From positions 496,001 through 560,000 of the forward strand of contig JAHQIY010000033.1 of assembly GCA_019054805.1 (NCBI GenBank): a stretch of 64,000 nt of DNA, in the 5' to 3' direction. Positions 1 to 11,569 of the stretch are shown here, one piece after another. The notes beneath the pieces were generated by a model. That model did not search any database, had not been told where the DNA came from, and was given only the letters and a program-made list of their open reading frames with translations. The first letter of the stretch is position 1; each line of letters starts with the position of its first letter. The translations under genes were made by a program, and so were the position numbers. The stretch comes from Brachionus manjavacas. Taxonomy: Eukaryota > Rotifera > Eurotatoria > Ploima > Brachionidae.

Positions 1-2038
1 AGCTAACATTAATTTTTAAAAATCAATTCAAGATTATTTCAAAGATCTTAGAATTTTTCATCTTAGCGAAATTTTTTTTCAAAAAATATTTTTTATTTTT
101 TAAACAATTAAGACTCACATCCTCTTTTAAGATCAAGTAATGAAATGGGGTAAGATCCTGTAGATAACTTATAAATTATTAAATTATTCAACATTTGATT
201 AAGATTGATCACTTGGGATGTTTTTTTTAAATAGGAAAATTACAGAGATATGATGGATTTTCAAGTAATTGTAAAGGGTTGTAAAAAAAACAAGAGTGGA
301 TTTTTATGTGTAATCAATATATTTTTTTGAAAAATAATAGTATGGGAAGGAGCAGTATGGAATGGTCATTAACCTCCCTTTCAGTATCGTGTTGAATAAT
401 TTGACAATAATAAAATAAAAATGCGATAGATATATGGAGAAAATTTTGAATCTATTTTAAGTTTTTTTAGTAGAATGAAGCATCGTTTTCTATGAATTTT
501 TCTGGATTTGCTAGTGTTAAGGGTGTTTTTAAGTATAGTGCGTTTGTTAGATTTTAAGAATGTGCTGAAACGATTTTTGCGTGTGCTGATCAGGTAGACC
601 CAAATTCTTCTTATTACTTGTTGAACTTTTTTTTCACCAAAATATCTCAATTTTCTAAAAAATGTTCTTTTAAAAAAAATTCTTTTATTAAATCTCTGAC
701 ATCAAAAATGCAGAATGCAATGAAAATTTTAGGAAAAACTATGATTTTTGGAATTAAAAAAATTCTTCTAAATTAGAATAAGAGATCTAATGAATAAAAA
801 AATTATTTTTCCCTATTTCTATGTACCTCTTTCTTTGGTTTTCATTATTATCTTATTTGATACTTTTTTTTAAATCAATCAAATCAAAAACAAAATTTAA
901 TCTTTACTGTGTTTAAATTTTTCTCTTTCGAGCATAAAATATTAAATTAATTTTCAATTTTTTTCTGTTTCGTTGTGGACCATATGGGTCCTAGAAATTC
1001 TTTGAATTAAATACGCAAAATTTAGAATTAACTACATTTTTCGATAAACTTATAATATAAAAGGTTATGGAAAGCCAAAGTTAATGACTCAAATCATTTT
1101 TCATTTTTCTTTAAAAAATTTGTTTATTTCTAAAGAAAAAAATTTAAATTCAAAATCATTCTGTTCGGCTTAGGCGAAAAAAATTTTTTAAATAATAAAA
1201 AAAATTTAATAAATTATATTTTTGATTTTAAATTTGTTTAAAAAATAAAACTTATTTCTGCTTATTTTAAATTTGAATTTTGCTGATGTTATTTATTTCA
1301 AAAATTATAAAACGAAATAAAATTTAAAAATGCATGTTTAGTCGTAATTGCTCCCTTATCATTTCCTCTTATTTTTCAGAGCCTGTAGTGTGTAATACTT
1401 GAAATTTTAAAACTTATTATTTTTTATTTGAATTTATCTGTTTTAATTTTAAAATTTAATCTATTTTTTATTTTATCTGAAGAAACATTAGCTCGAGACA
1501 AATAATAAAAAACTAAATAAAAATAAGTTTTTGCTAATGTCTAGTTCAGTAAGTGTTTTAAGTTTTTTAATTTTTAATAGATAAGTGTTTTTTTTTTATT
1601 GTAATTAATTTTTTATCAATTAAAAATAAAAGAATTTTTTTTTGTTTATTTTTAAGGAAAAAAATTTTTTCACGGATAAAAAAATTATTCTTATTGATTA
1701 ATCGCATGAACTTAAGTCATTATAGTATCAAAAAAACTTTCTCTGAATATAATACGTCTTAATATAGTATAAGATGATGAGAGAACAAATTCACTTTACA
1801 TTTAAATTAAATTAAATTTCTCAATCGAGATCACGCATCAATTGCAGATGAAATAAACGACTGTAAAAAAACAAGACTGTCGAAGCCTTAAACAGGTTCC
1901 AAACACCATTCGGAAGCGTATTTGAAAATTTTTAACCCAAAAACATCCTAACTTTATTTAATCAAAAATTTACTAATAAGAGGGCTGAAAAGAGGGATTA
2001 AACCGCTCGAAACTGCCCTAATAAATAAAGTAGAAAAA
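1..2038. other. Gene-free AT-rich stretch
   Basis: I see no supportable gene in this stretch. It is A/T homopolymer-rich with scattered short reading frames (one of 89 codons on the minus strand at 381-650) that show no family motif and no codon bias. A short phrase near 1980-1995, GGGCTGAAAAGAGGGA, recurs at about 31993 and may be part of a dispersed repeat. Confidence 0.6.
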
Positions 2039-2105
2039 AAATTAGTTAAATTTCAAAGAAGATTCTACGATGGTCATTTTTTCTAAGAAACGGTTGTGTA
2101 TCAAC
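2039..2105 (+). repeat. 67-bp direct repeat, copy 1
   Basis: This block reappears at 3531-3597 with one mismatch visible (offset 1,492 bp). Copy 2 lies at the edge of a reverse-transcriptase scrap, so the repeat is most likely part of a transposable-element family rather than a terminal repeat of one element. Confidence 0.75.
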
Positions 2106-2149
2106 TTAAATTTTTTTTTCCCTAATAATAAATAATGGACATTATTTCT

Positions 2150-2660
2150 TCTGCTGGTAATTTTTTTATTTTTGCTACCAAAATTTTATGCTAGCTAATA
2201 TAATGATAGTAATTATTTTATTTTATTCTGCTGGCAATTTTTTTTCACCTGCTTGTAAAATTATGTTTATGATAGAAAAAATAAAAGTATAAAAAAATAA
2301 CCAAAATATTTTGATAAAATTTTTTTCATATTAAGTTTGAAAAGAAGAAAAAAGAAATTAAGCTTAGTACCGACAAAAAAAATTAAAATTACATATGTAA
2401 AAATCAAATTTAATTTTTTCACTGTCTTTTTGATTATCTGAAAGAATTATTTTCTGTATTTCTTTTTTTAGTTGTAGAACCACGAGGTTTGCCACAAAGT
2501 TTAGGAACATTTGAAGATTTTTGTGCATCAGCTTGATAATTTTGATCAAAATTTAAATCATTCGGTTCATCTAATTGTAAAGGATTTGATAAGTTTTCAC
2601 TATTTAAAACATTGGATAAATCGTAATACTCTTGAAACGAATTTTCCAAAGGAGTAGCTT
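2150..2660 (-). pseudogene. Unrecognised decayed reading frame with basic KPRG motif
   Basis: On the minus strand, about 2649-2434 stays open for 71 codons with a non-random composition: acidic Asn/Asp/Leu-rich, then a Cys-Gly-Lys-Pro-Arg-Gly-Ser stretch followed by Lys/Arg. This resembles the AT-hook-like tails seen in some transposase-associated proteins, but I cannot name a family. Two copies of a TTCTGCTGG-poly(T) phrase sit just outside the frame at about 2150 and 2227. There is no start context, splice evidence or domain. A transposon remnant is my best guess. Confidence 0.25.
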
Positions 2661-2791
2661 GTTGCTGTTGCTATCAAGTGTTAATTCAAATTGTCGATTA
2701 ATATTAACTGTTTTTTCTCTTTTATTTATTGTCAAAATTAATTTTTAGGTATTAATTTGTTAGAAGCATAAAAAAAATTTAGCTATCATTA

Positions 2792-2847
2792 ATTAATTTT
2801 TTCTACTAGCAGTTATAAATAAATAACTGCTAGTAAAAAAAATTAAT
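2792..2847. repeat. Hairpin with 25-bp stem and 6-nt loop
   Basis: Left arm 2792-2816 and right arm 2823-2847 are reverse complements at 24 of 25 positions around the loop AAATAA. The inner part of the stem, CTAGCAGTTAT, is not simple A/T, so the pairing is not an accident of composition. It could be a very short foldback element or the residue of a MITE. Confidence 0.8.
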
Positions 2848-3219
2848 TGTAAAGACATTATTGTGTATCAACATTATTGACATTATTGAAAAATTTAAAA
2901 ATAATATTTATTAATATTATTTTTAAATTGAGTAAAATTAATTAATATTATTTTTTTTTGGTATTCTTACTTGATTCAAAATATTTTTAATTATTGATTA
3001 AATGAAATTATGTTATCTTGTTAAACTTGCTTGTTTTGTATTTCTAATAAAACATCGTATGGTGTTTTAAAACGTTTTGAGTTGTTGTAGTCATTATTTT
3101 TATATATTTCGATTTCTTTTTGAATCAAACAATTCTTTTGGTTCATTTTTAAGAATTTGTTTTAATTTAAAGTTTTTTGTTGTTTTTTGATTTTAGTTTT
3201 TTGATTGATTTGATGAGGT

Positions 3220-3530
3220 CGAATTTCGGAATCTGTTTAGCTTTCATTTTATTAAGGTGTTGCTTAAAGTTCTGGAGTTTCTGCTTATTCTACCTTGAGA
3301 TTCATCCTAAACTTTATGTTATAGTTTTCTCTAATTCCGGCTGCTGTAAAAACCGTATAATTGGTGTTAGATTCATTGTTGATAAATTTGTTCTCTTTGG
3401 AGAAAAGTATAATATTGTTAATTGCATTTGTAGAGCATTTTTGAGCTCTTTTTTGTTTTAGTTGAAGTCCAAATGCATAAATCGTCTGCAAATAAACCTA
3501 CTTTGACATTACTTGAAATGCTTTTATAGA
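3220..3530 (-). pseudogene. Non-LTR reverse-transcriptase fragment (FADD catalytic motif)
   Basis: On the minus strand, two overlapping frames encode a Val-Gly-Leu-Phe-Ala-Asp-Asp-Leu segment at about 3515-3490, followed by a region typical of what comes after the catalytic Y/FADD box in non-LTR reverse transcriptases (Asn-Ala-Ile-Asn-Asn, then Ser-Lys-Glu-Asn-Lys-Phe). The frame shifts and ends in about 100 codons, with no palm domain upstream. The FADD rather than YADD box separates it from the CR1-like element at 20.6 kb. It is a dead fragment next to the 67-bp repeat. Confidence 0.6.
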
Positions 3531-3597
3531 AAATTAGGTAAATTTCAAAGAAGATTCTACGATGGTCATTTTTTCTAAGAAACGGTTGTGTATCAAC
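3531..3597 (+). repeat. 67-bp direct repeat, copy 2
   Basis: Partner of 2039-2105. It directly abuts the FADD reverse-transcriptase fragment on its low-coordinate side, which suggests a chimeric or rearranged element. Confidence 0.75.
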
Positions 3598-4099
3598 CTT
3601 AATCTTTTCCAATCGAGTTTAATTCTTGCTTTTTGATTTTTGAATGAAAAATTTTGAAATCTATAATTTATACTTTCAAAGCAAATTTTTATACTTCGTT
3701 ATCAAATAAATTTTAAACATTTAGTTTTATTCTTTTACTTTATTCCTTCTAAGCATATCCTAATCAGCCCAGTCGCACTTCAGATTTTTCGTCTGTTTAT
3801 TGAGAGGCTGCAAAAAATTAAATATTAATTATTTTTATAAATAACAAACCAGCCACAATTAATGTTAATATGAAATTACTTGTTACTAATCTTATAAAAT
3901 AATTTTTTTGGCTGTCAGTATTTAACGCAATAAAATTAGTAAAATTACCACAAATTTATATAGAAAATCAACAAAAATTATAAATTTTTATCTCTTTCTT
4001 TTTTTCCCAACTTATTATAAATAAAACAATTAAATTAATGAAAACATTATACAAAAAATTTTCTTTAAATTTATTAATATTAATTTTTTTAGAATTGAT

Positions 4100-4391
4100 G
4101 AACTTCAATGATATTGGCATGGATATACAAGCCAAAGCGAGAATCAAAAAAGAAAACAAGGTCGTGCCTACAACATCAACCAGCGGACTGTATTTAGAAC
4201 GAAAAGAATGCCATACTTGAATCTGAAGAAGATTCGGATAAAGAACTTGAACAAGCTCCAACATCATATAAAAGACACAAGCCGAATGATCCAGCTTTAT
4301 CAATAGAGAATATTTGTAAAACTTGTAATGCCCCAATGAAGAAAAAAGAGGTTTTTATTGCCCAAATGGTTGTACTAGGAAAAAAAAATGA
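4100..4391 (+). pseudogene. Decayed frame with a four-cysteine ribbon
   Basis: Three reading frames in tandem give a basic stretch (Lys-Ala-Arg-Ile-Lys-Lys-Glu-Asn), an acidic Glu-Ser-Glu-Glu-Asp-Ser-Asp stretch (from 4219), then Cys-x2-Cys and, after a one-base shift near 4350, Cys-x3-Cys, as in a zinc ribbon, ending at a stop just after 4385. The frame changes show it is broken. I do not recognise the family; it may be the C-terminus of a transposon protein. The phrase TTATTGATTAAATGAAA just downstream (about 4440) is also found near 2990, again pointing to repeats. Confidence 0.3.
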
Positions 4392-4399
4392 ATTTTTTG

Positions 4400-6580
4400 A
4401 TATTTTTTTTTTTTTTTATTTACTAAAAATATTTTTTATTATTGATTAAATGAAAAAATTATTTTTTTTTGGGTATTCTTACTATTTTTAATAATTTTAT
4501 ATAAAAAAATTGACACAAAAGTAATATTATTACTTTTTTATATATTTATGAGTTTTTTACTATTTCTGTGGAATTTTTACTAAAAATATTGTGCCAAAAT
4601 ATTAAGAATCAATTTTTTTTGGAAAAATTGTCCCATCAATTTATCAGCTAGTGCAAATGAATTTGTCTAACTAAATTTATTAGATAAAAGGACAGTCAGA
4701 TTAAAATTTAATTTAGAAACTGATGATTAAACTTTTAAAGGATTTGGTATAGATAAATAGAACAGTTAAGTGTACTTAAAATTTGTGTCCCTTATTGCCA
4801 AGAATTAATCGCCAAAATTATCTAGGTACAATTGAACACATTGGATACGAAAGATAAATTATTGAAGTTTAACTAATTAAAAATTTTAAGTATCCAATTT
4901 CCACTTGATTCAAAATTAATAGCCCTTACCTGATCCAACAACATTTGAGATAAACATACACTCAATTAGCAAGCCACATTTTCTTAAAGAAACTTTACAC
5001 AAATCCGACACGTACAAAATTTGGGTGCCAAGGATTTATGTGAAGCATAGTTTATCGGCTCATCTGCTTCATTTTAATCGTCGCTCATCGAATATTTATT
5101 TTATGGTTCATATAGATAATTTTGTTACATGTCTCGGAAAAGTTTATCAGATTGCGGTACTTTAAAAATCAAGTAATATACATAGATTTAAATTTTATAG
5201 CTTTTGCTTGGACATTGTGCTGAGTTGATTAAAACTCTATTATGCAAATACAATAAACTTGTAGCCTAATGTCCAACAAACGCGTATCTTAAAATAAACC
5301 ATTTTTAATTGATAACTTGGAAGTCTATAAAAAAATTGCTTATAATAGATTTTTTTCTGTCAATTGCATATTTATTTAATAAAGTTTATTTTAAAAATTT
5401 GTTTTATTTTTAAAGCTGTCAGAAGACTTATAGCAAACAATATCTACTGGTTTAATTAAAATTCTCGGTATATAAATATTCTTTATTTTTAAAATAAAAA
5501 TCCTCAAAACTCCTGAAAGTACTTTTTTCTTTAGAAAATACTAAAACTGTGCTATTGATTAAATAATTTCAAATAAAATTTGATAAAATTTGAACTTAAG
5601 TCGAAAAATTAATATTTTTATTTCGCAAAACAATTGGGATCAAGTTTAGTCCAAAGATAAATGTAAAGTAGAATCATTTCAATCGGCAATAAATTAAATA
5701 AAAAAGTTCTCAAAAAACTTGTGATCAATACAAACTCCTTTGAAAAATGAAATAAATTTATATTGAGTGCTAAAATTTTTTTTCTAAGATTTTTAGTCAA
5801 GGGACGGAGTTGCCGTCCACAACTTGCCAAGATAACTCTAAATCTAGTCATATTTTTGACAAAAAGAAAATTGCAATTCAATTTTAGAATAAAAATTTTA
5901 TAATTGCCTAAATTTTAAAATATTTTTCAACTTTTTTAAATCTAAGTAAAACATTTTTTAAAAGTTTGAAATTAGTAGAGATAATATTAAAGCTTCTTTA
6001 GTACAAATGATCATCATTTGTCAATAAAAATATTGAATTTAACACTCGAAATCAAATAGGACCTTTTAAAAAATATTTCTAATAACTTTTTGATCAAAGC
6101 AAAAAGCTTCCTTCATGTGGCTTAGATGGAATACTTAAACTCCATTTCAAACTGTATATAGGAATGATAAACCAAAGATACTTTTTAAATTAAAATTCAA
6201 TTAACAAAATATAATTCAATATATTAACTTGTTCTCTTTTTTAAATTCGCTCCAATATTTAATTATTTATATATTTTTAATAAAAATAAATCCAAAACAC
6301 ATGATGAAATAAAAATGGAATCATTCATCTGATAAATATCGACTTATATTATCAAATAATTGATTTGAGAATAAAGTTAAATTATAGATAATATACTTAA
6401 TTATTATCTTGAATTAAAAAAAAATTTAATTTAGTTTTTTATTCTCATCACAAAATAAATATTAAATTATTCCCTAAAAAATCCAAAATTACAATCAAAT
6501 TGATCAAAAAAAATTCAACTCTACAATCAATTTTATTCAGAATAAAAAGCTTCTTTTTTATAAAATTAAAAAATTTTTAT
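4400..6580. other. Gene-free AT-rich stretch
   Basis: I see no gene, RNA or clear repeat here. Open frames (for example an 87-codon frame on the minus strand at 5618-5881) are Phe/Leu/Lys-rich, as expected from translating A/T-rich DNA. Confidence 0.6.
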
Positions 6581-6584
6581 TTTC

Positions 6585-6850
6585 AAAAAATGTTAATCAT
6601 GTATGCAAGGATTTCTTATATGGTAGATGCACAGGAATCCAAGTACACATATCAAGGCATTAGGAGATTTTTTTATGTTCATCTTTTTTTTGAAGGGCCT
6701 GAGATTAGTGAGGAATTTGGGCTCGTGATGGTCAATGTGGACATCACTAAACCAACTTTATCTCTTTTTGAATCGATTGACTGCTGAAACTTCAGTGGCA
6801 TAGAGTGACAAATTATCACCCTCATTGAGGATTCTGTATTTATGTATTAT
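6585..6850 (+). pseudogene. Unrecognised coding-like patch
   Basis: From about 6590 to 6787 the base composition is more balanced than in the surroundings, and one + strand frame reads a plausible protein-like sequence containing Glu-Gly-Pro-Glu-Ile-Ser-Glu-Glu-Phe and Val-Asn-Val-Asp-Ile-Thr-Lys-Pro. The same frame continues after a stop at 6785 with similar texture to about 6840. No family is recognised and no splice sites are convincing. It could be a decayed exon or transposon scrap; the opposite strand cannot be excluded. Confidence 0.2.
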
Positions 6851-6859
6851 TTATTAAAA

Positions 6860-7800
6860 ATATGTTTTAGGGAAGCACCCCAGACTATGGCTTTCTTATA
6901 AAACGAATTTTTGTGCACGATTAATCTAACAAAACTAATAAATAAGTATAAAAATATTAAAATTTTTGCAATAAAATAAATTTTTTAGACAATTTTTTAA
7001 ATTTATAGCATACATTTTCTCTGCTTTTTAATTATCAAATTCTAAACATTTGGCCGAAAGGAAGAACTAACTTAGGTTAATTCCCTAAATTCAATTTTTA
7101 CTAAAAATACTTTTTTAGTTCAATATAAATTTCACAATTAGGGTTTATTATTTAAATTGAATTCAATTTTTATAGCATTTGTCATAAGATTCCATGTAGA
7201 AAAAAATAAGAATTTAGAAAAATTCGAAAATGTTCAATTTGATATTTTATTTAAAAATAAATTTCCTTTCTCCTTGGTCTAGTGCCACTTGTTACAACAA
7301 CAAAAAATACATTTTAAAATGTCAAATTTTTATAGCAATTGTCATGAACATCCAAATAAAAAAAAGACAAAATGATTAAAAAAAAGCTCTCAAATATCTG
7401 CAATTAAATAAATTCAAATAATAGAAATTCGAAATGTTTTTCGAAAGGCTTAAAAAAAGCTCGATCAAAAAACAACTTTTGAATAAAATGCATGTATGGT
7501 CTATTTGAGCAAAGGATTAGACCAGAATGATTGATTTGGCACATTTTCTTAGACAATAGTCTCAAATTTTCCATCTATTTGCCCGGATATGAGGTTCTCT
7601 ATTTTTGAAACAATTTCAAGTATTCTCTAATTAAAAAAGTTCACAGCCAGCCGACTCTAATTCAATTGCGTAAGCATTTCACACCTTTTGAAATCTATCT
7701 ATTCTCAATCGACATACTCATGCATAGCTAACAAAGACCAATCAATTTGGGATGAGATTAAAATGTGATTTATAGGTACCTGAATCAAAGCACTGTTACA
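6860..7800. other. Gene-free stretch upstream of Osr
   Basis: I see nothing supportable here beyond A/T-rich intergenic sequence. Confidence 0.5.
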
Positions 7801-7819
7801 AATAAACATAAATCTGCTA

Positions 7820-8194
7820 AAATTGTTTGTGCGGCGCGAGTCTTTGGCATCCATAATTAGCCATGTTCATTATTTATTGGTTAACCAAGCCAATAATTAA
7901 TCATTGGCTCACTCAAATTAAATTTCTTATTTTTTCTCTTTATTTTTTTATTTTATTTTGTGCATATTTTGTTGTTATTGGCAAAAAAACTACTTGGAGA
8001 GCGACACGACTCCGCCTGCTCTCGATTAAATACCCGTTTTTCAGTGGTTGTTCTCTTTTATCTTAAATTTACCTTTTGAGTCCTCTTTTTTTTCATATTT
8101 TATTTTGACGAACAAAAAAAGTTATAAAAATATAACTTTTCTGCACCAAAATAAAATTTTATTGCTTTTTTTAGTTTTTGTTGGGCTTGAAAAG
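7820..8194 (+). promoter_or_regulatory. Putative promoter and 5' leader of the Osr gene
   Basis: The 370 bases before the Osr start codon include two patches of markedly higher G+C (about 7828-7850 and 7997-8040) in otherwise A/T-rich DNA. A weak TATA-like ATTAAATA lies at about 8025. The start ATG at 8195 is preceded by AAAAG. No transcription start can be fixed from the sequence alone. Confidence 0.3.
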
Positions 8195-11033
8195 ATGAAT
8201 TGCCACCCAGCCTCCAGTTTCAGTTGCGACCTTAGACACAGCAACCAGTTTTTGCTGCTAGCTGCCGCTCACCTTTCCGCCAGTGACAAACACGTCAATT
8301 TGCACAGCAAGCTGAATGGTAGTCTCTTGATGCAGACCATCATCAACGCCAATCTACTCCGGCTGCATGCCAGTGCTGCCAATGAAGAGTCCCACTTTTC
8401 GGCCAGAAATTTCTGCCAAGACAAAGGTGACTTGGACAACAATGTCTCATCTAAATTTACTAATTACTTTTTCATAATCAAATAGACAAAAATTGCAAGC
8501 GACTGGACTATTCAAGGCTAGCTGAAGAGTGCTCGAACAATGTGCACAACGATCTTGGCGCCGCACCGGCACCCAGTGTACAGTTCGACTCATTCAACAA
8601 CTATTTCAAGGCATTAAATAAAAAGTATTTTTTTTGGTTTAAAATTAGTTGATAATTAACTGTTGAGTGAGGGGGGGGGGAATATAAAAGTATATATAAA
8701 GTAGTTTATTAAAATCTTAAGTAATAAAAAAAGTGTGTGGTTTATATAGTAGGATTTCTTTTTTTCCATATTCGCTCTTTGTGAACCATTGGGTCATTAC
8801 TTTAGAAAAAAGGTAATGTATTAATACACAAAAAATCACTGTATAAAGCATTTTATTAAATTAATATTTCCACTATTTTAGACATATTAAATTTAATATT
8901 AGCATTAACAAAAAGTTTTTGTCTATTTTGTTTCTTAAAAAGCGAAGAAAGCCAAGTTTTTCAATCTTAGATTTTTAATATGATTTAAGTGGCCTAAAGT
9001 AAGGTAAAATGATGTGTTTCAGAAATTTTTTGTTCTAACGTTTTATCGACTCTCACGCTCTGGAGGAGAAAAAATATTTTGTTGTGTTTTTCTTTATTTT
9101 TTGATAAAAAGGAAAAGTGATATGAAAAAACTGATAACATTTTCGAGATCCTGGGAGAATTTTATGCAAAGGAAAATTTTTTTCCACAAAAAAATTTTTT
9201 GAATCCTAAAACAAAATTTCAGCCTCTACAACAGGTTCAAAGTTTGAGTGATCTTAATTAAAAAGCAAAATTTCACATTGAGTTCTATAATAAAATGCCA
9301 TAAAAATATGGACGAAAATGTTGAGCTATTTTTTTATTCCAATAACCACGTATCCTTTTTGTTTAAAAAATTGACATAGCTAAAATAAAAAAATTAATTA
9401 GTAGTAGAATACTTTTTCTGCGACAAGTCTAACCCCTTGTAGAACAACACAAGTTGTATTTGGTTAGCTTGCAGAAGCATTGCTGCTAATAACCGAATTT
9501 TTTATACTCGCTACTTACGTGACTCGCGAGTCCAGCAAGTTCCCATAGGAAGATAACCGCTGTTCTAATGCCAGTTTCCATTTTTTAGACGAGTGGTAAC
9601 AAACATCTAGAGAAATGATTTGGCACAGCTAACAGAAAAGTTTTTGGTAGAAAAGAAACTAAATTTAGAGAAAAATTCTTTATATATTAGTTAATCATAA
9701 AAAGTATATTTTGGGGTATTTTGACCCTAGTGAGAGTATCTCAAAATATCCGCTAATAGCTCAAAGAGGAGAAATCAAAGCAAAAGAGCTTCAAGCAAAA
9801 TTTTTTGTATTTAATTTGTTAAAATTAGTTTAAAAAAAAAACTAAAAAAATCAAAGTGTATATATTTTATAATAGTGGTGTTTACATCTTTGTCGATATC
9901 ACTGGAAAGTTGATTAACTTGACCATGAGCATAAATAGCCGCCCCAATACGTCTAACGAGGAGATCGGATAGACGGGCCCCAAGCTCTAATGTAAACATT
10001 TTGGTAAGGGTTTCAATGAGAGACTATTGAATGGTGAAGCATTTTATCAGAGCACCAAACTGAACAACTAATAACTGTCCACATATGGTGATATCAAAGA
10101 GTGAAGGAGTCGGTTGGCAACAAAACTAACTATTTAAACATGACCACAATTGGCATTAAGCAGACTTGGCATAGCCAACTTCTTTGTAATTAAATTTGTC
10201 CTAAATTTGAAGTGCGATAAAAAATTTTAAATCAAGCAAAAAGTTGTCTTTTTAACAGGATAGATTTTCCTAAGCCTGAAATAAGATCTGTTCTAAACGA
10301 GACATTTAAATTTTCTTTAATTAGCTATCCAGTCTTGAATCAATCTCAGACTCATCATCTTAATTATCATCTATCGATTCTTCAGTCGTCGAACAACTCG
10401 ACGCCGACGTCCTTTTCGTCGTCGTCGTCGACTTGCTCGACCAAGTCGGACCGCGAGCCATCTCCAAAGGAATCTCTCAAGCGAAAACTGCTGCCAACAG
10501 ATCAGACCGCATTTAGCGCCGCGTCCAGCCCGGCCAAGCCGAATGGCAAGCGCAAACGCAAGGAGTACATTTGCAAGTACTGTTCGCGCCAATTTTCCAA
10601 GTCTTACAATTTGCTGATCCACGAACGCACGCACACGGATGAGCGGCCGTATCCGTGCGACATTTGTGGCAAGGCGTTCCGCCGACAAGACCATCTGAGG
10701 GACCACCGCTACGTTCACTCGAAAGAAAAGCCGTTCAAGTGTCCCGTGTGCGGCAAGGGCTTTTGCCAGTCCAGAACTTTGATGGTTCACAAATCCATAC
10801 ACCAGCAGCACTGCAATGCAGTTTGCAAGAACTGCGGCAAGGGATATGTAAATCGATATGATCATCAACTAACTACAAAACAAATAGCCAGCAGAGTCAA
10901 CTCGCTCTCGAACACTTATTGCTACAATTGCTGCAAATTGTTCCGAAAGTCGAAAATGTTGCACGAAGCAAGCAAGTCTGAGAGCGCCAAGTCGGCCGCT
11001 AGTTCACCTTCTACTTCAATCAATATTTGCTAG
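8195..11033 (+). CDS. osr: Odd-skipped-related C2H2 zinc-finger transcription factor
   Basis: Three exons join in phase: 8195-8426, 8486-8624 and 10325-11033 (introns of 59 and 1,700 bp, all GT-AG), giving 359 residues. Residues 84-90 (LDYSRLA) match the short hydrophobic motif that Osr1/2 proteins carry before the fingers. A Ser/Thr-rich spacer and a basic patch KRKRK precede three C2H2 fingers at about 207-227, 235-255 and 263-283. Their linkers and helix residues ([38 protein letters not shown]) are the hallmark of the Odd/Osr/Bowl/Sob family. In that family they bind DNA and pattern gut, limb/leg joints or excretory tissue. The tail has two further Cys-x2-Cys pairs without complete His partners, so a fourth finger has probably decayed. 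A poly(A) signal AATAAA lies at 11066. Family assignment is very secure. The first two exons rest on splice phase plus the conserved motif. Confidence 0.9.
8486..8624 (+). CDS. osr: Osr exon 2 (internal coding exon)
   Basis: This 139-bp exon begins after AATAG and ends before GTATTT. It enters in phase 1 and leaves in phase 2, exactly matching exons 1 and 3. It encodes the LDYSRLA motif shared with Osr1/2. It has no start codon of its own and is visible only through phase matching. Confidence 0.75.
8625..10324 (+). other. Osr intron 2, with two GC-richer islands
   Basis: This 1.7-kb intron contains two islands with balanced composition (about 9420-9590 and 9880-10150) in otherwise A/T-rich sequence. 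The second reads on the minus strand as an almost uninterrupted hydrophobic protein-like segment of about 80 residues (one stop). I do not recognise it. The islands may be cis-regulatory elements or old insertions. A ten-G run sits at 8671-8680. Confidence 0.5.
9880..10150 (-). pseudogene. Unrecognised coding-like island inside Osr intron 2
   Basis: The minus strand gives about 80 consecutive protein-like residues with a single stop, including Thr-Leu-Glu-Leu-Gly-Ala-Arg-Leu and Gly-Ala-Ala-Ile-Tyr-Ala-His-Gly. Codons are G+C-richer than the flanks. There is no start or splice support and I cannot name the family. It could be a decayed insertion or an intronic exon of an unknown antisense transcript. 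Confidence 0.25.
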
Positions 11034-11065
11034 TTTGGCCACAATTAAGTTAATCACAAACCGTT

Positions 11066-11071
11066 AATAAA
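11066..11071 (+). terminator. Poly(A) signal of Osr
   Basis: AATAAA lies 33 bases after the Osr stop codon and is followed by T-rich sequence, which is the usual layout of an animal cleavage and polyadenylation site. Confidence 0.6.
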
Positions 11072-11569
11072 AATACTGTATCTATTTGTGTAACTCATAA
11101 GCTCTTTTTTTCTTTTTAATTTTTATTAATGTAAATTTCTTTGATGCAATTGGAAATTTAGTTCTTTTTTGTTATTATTATCCTTGATTAATAAAAGTTT
11201 ACAAAAAATAAAAGGTGTTTTATGGCTTCAGCAATTTTACAAGGTTCATAAAATACTAATTTCTTTTGAGATGGTCGAACAGTCGTACTTTATCAATTGC
11301 TATCTGATTCAACATCAAAGAACTTTTATCTCAGCTACAAAAATTCAATCGTGGCCCATCAATACTAATTTAATTATTTTAGAAGAAACATAATTTTTTG
11401 TAACCGCCTTATTTTTATGCAATTTATTTTTCTATTTTTAGACTAATATTTGTACAAATTAATTCATAAGGTTGTTTTTCTTTTTTTATAGACAGTTTTA
11501 AACTTGACAAAAAGAAGGGAAGAAAAAGATAAAAATTGTCACACTCATAAAAGAAAAAAAGCAAACCAA

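Noticed and set aside
381-650. 89-codon minus-strand frame
   Set aside because: Lys/Arg/Leu-rich with no motif, splice or promoter support; expected by chance in A/T-rich DNA.
7863-8066. 67-codon frame upstream of Osr exon 1
   Set aside because: Out of phase with any usable donor into exon 1 and without conserved content; treated as promoter/leader.
10371-10868. 165-codon minus-strand frame with Arg/Ala-rich sequence
   Set aside because: Antisense shadow of the Osr zinc-finger exon; the sense strand carries unmistakable C2H2 fingers.
10848-10887. 40-nt GT-AG interval inside the Osr last exon, considered as an intron
   Set aside because: Removing it shifts frame and replaces a sensible Ser/Lys-rich tail with a long frame lacking a nearby stop.
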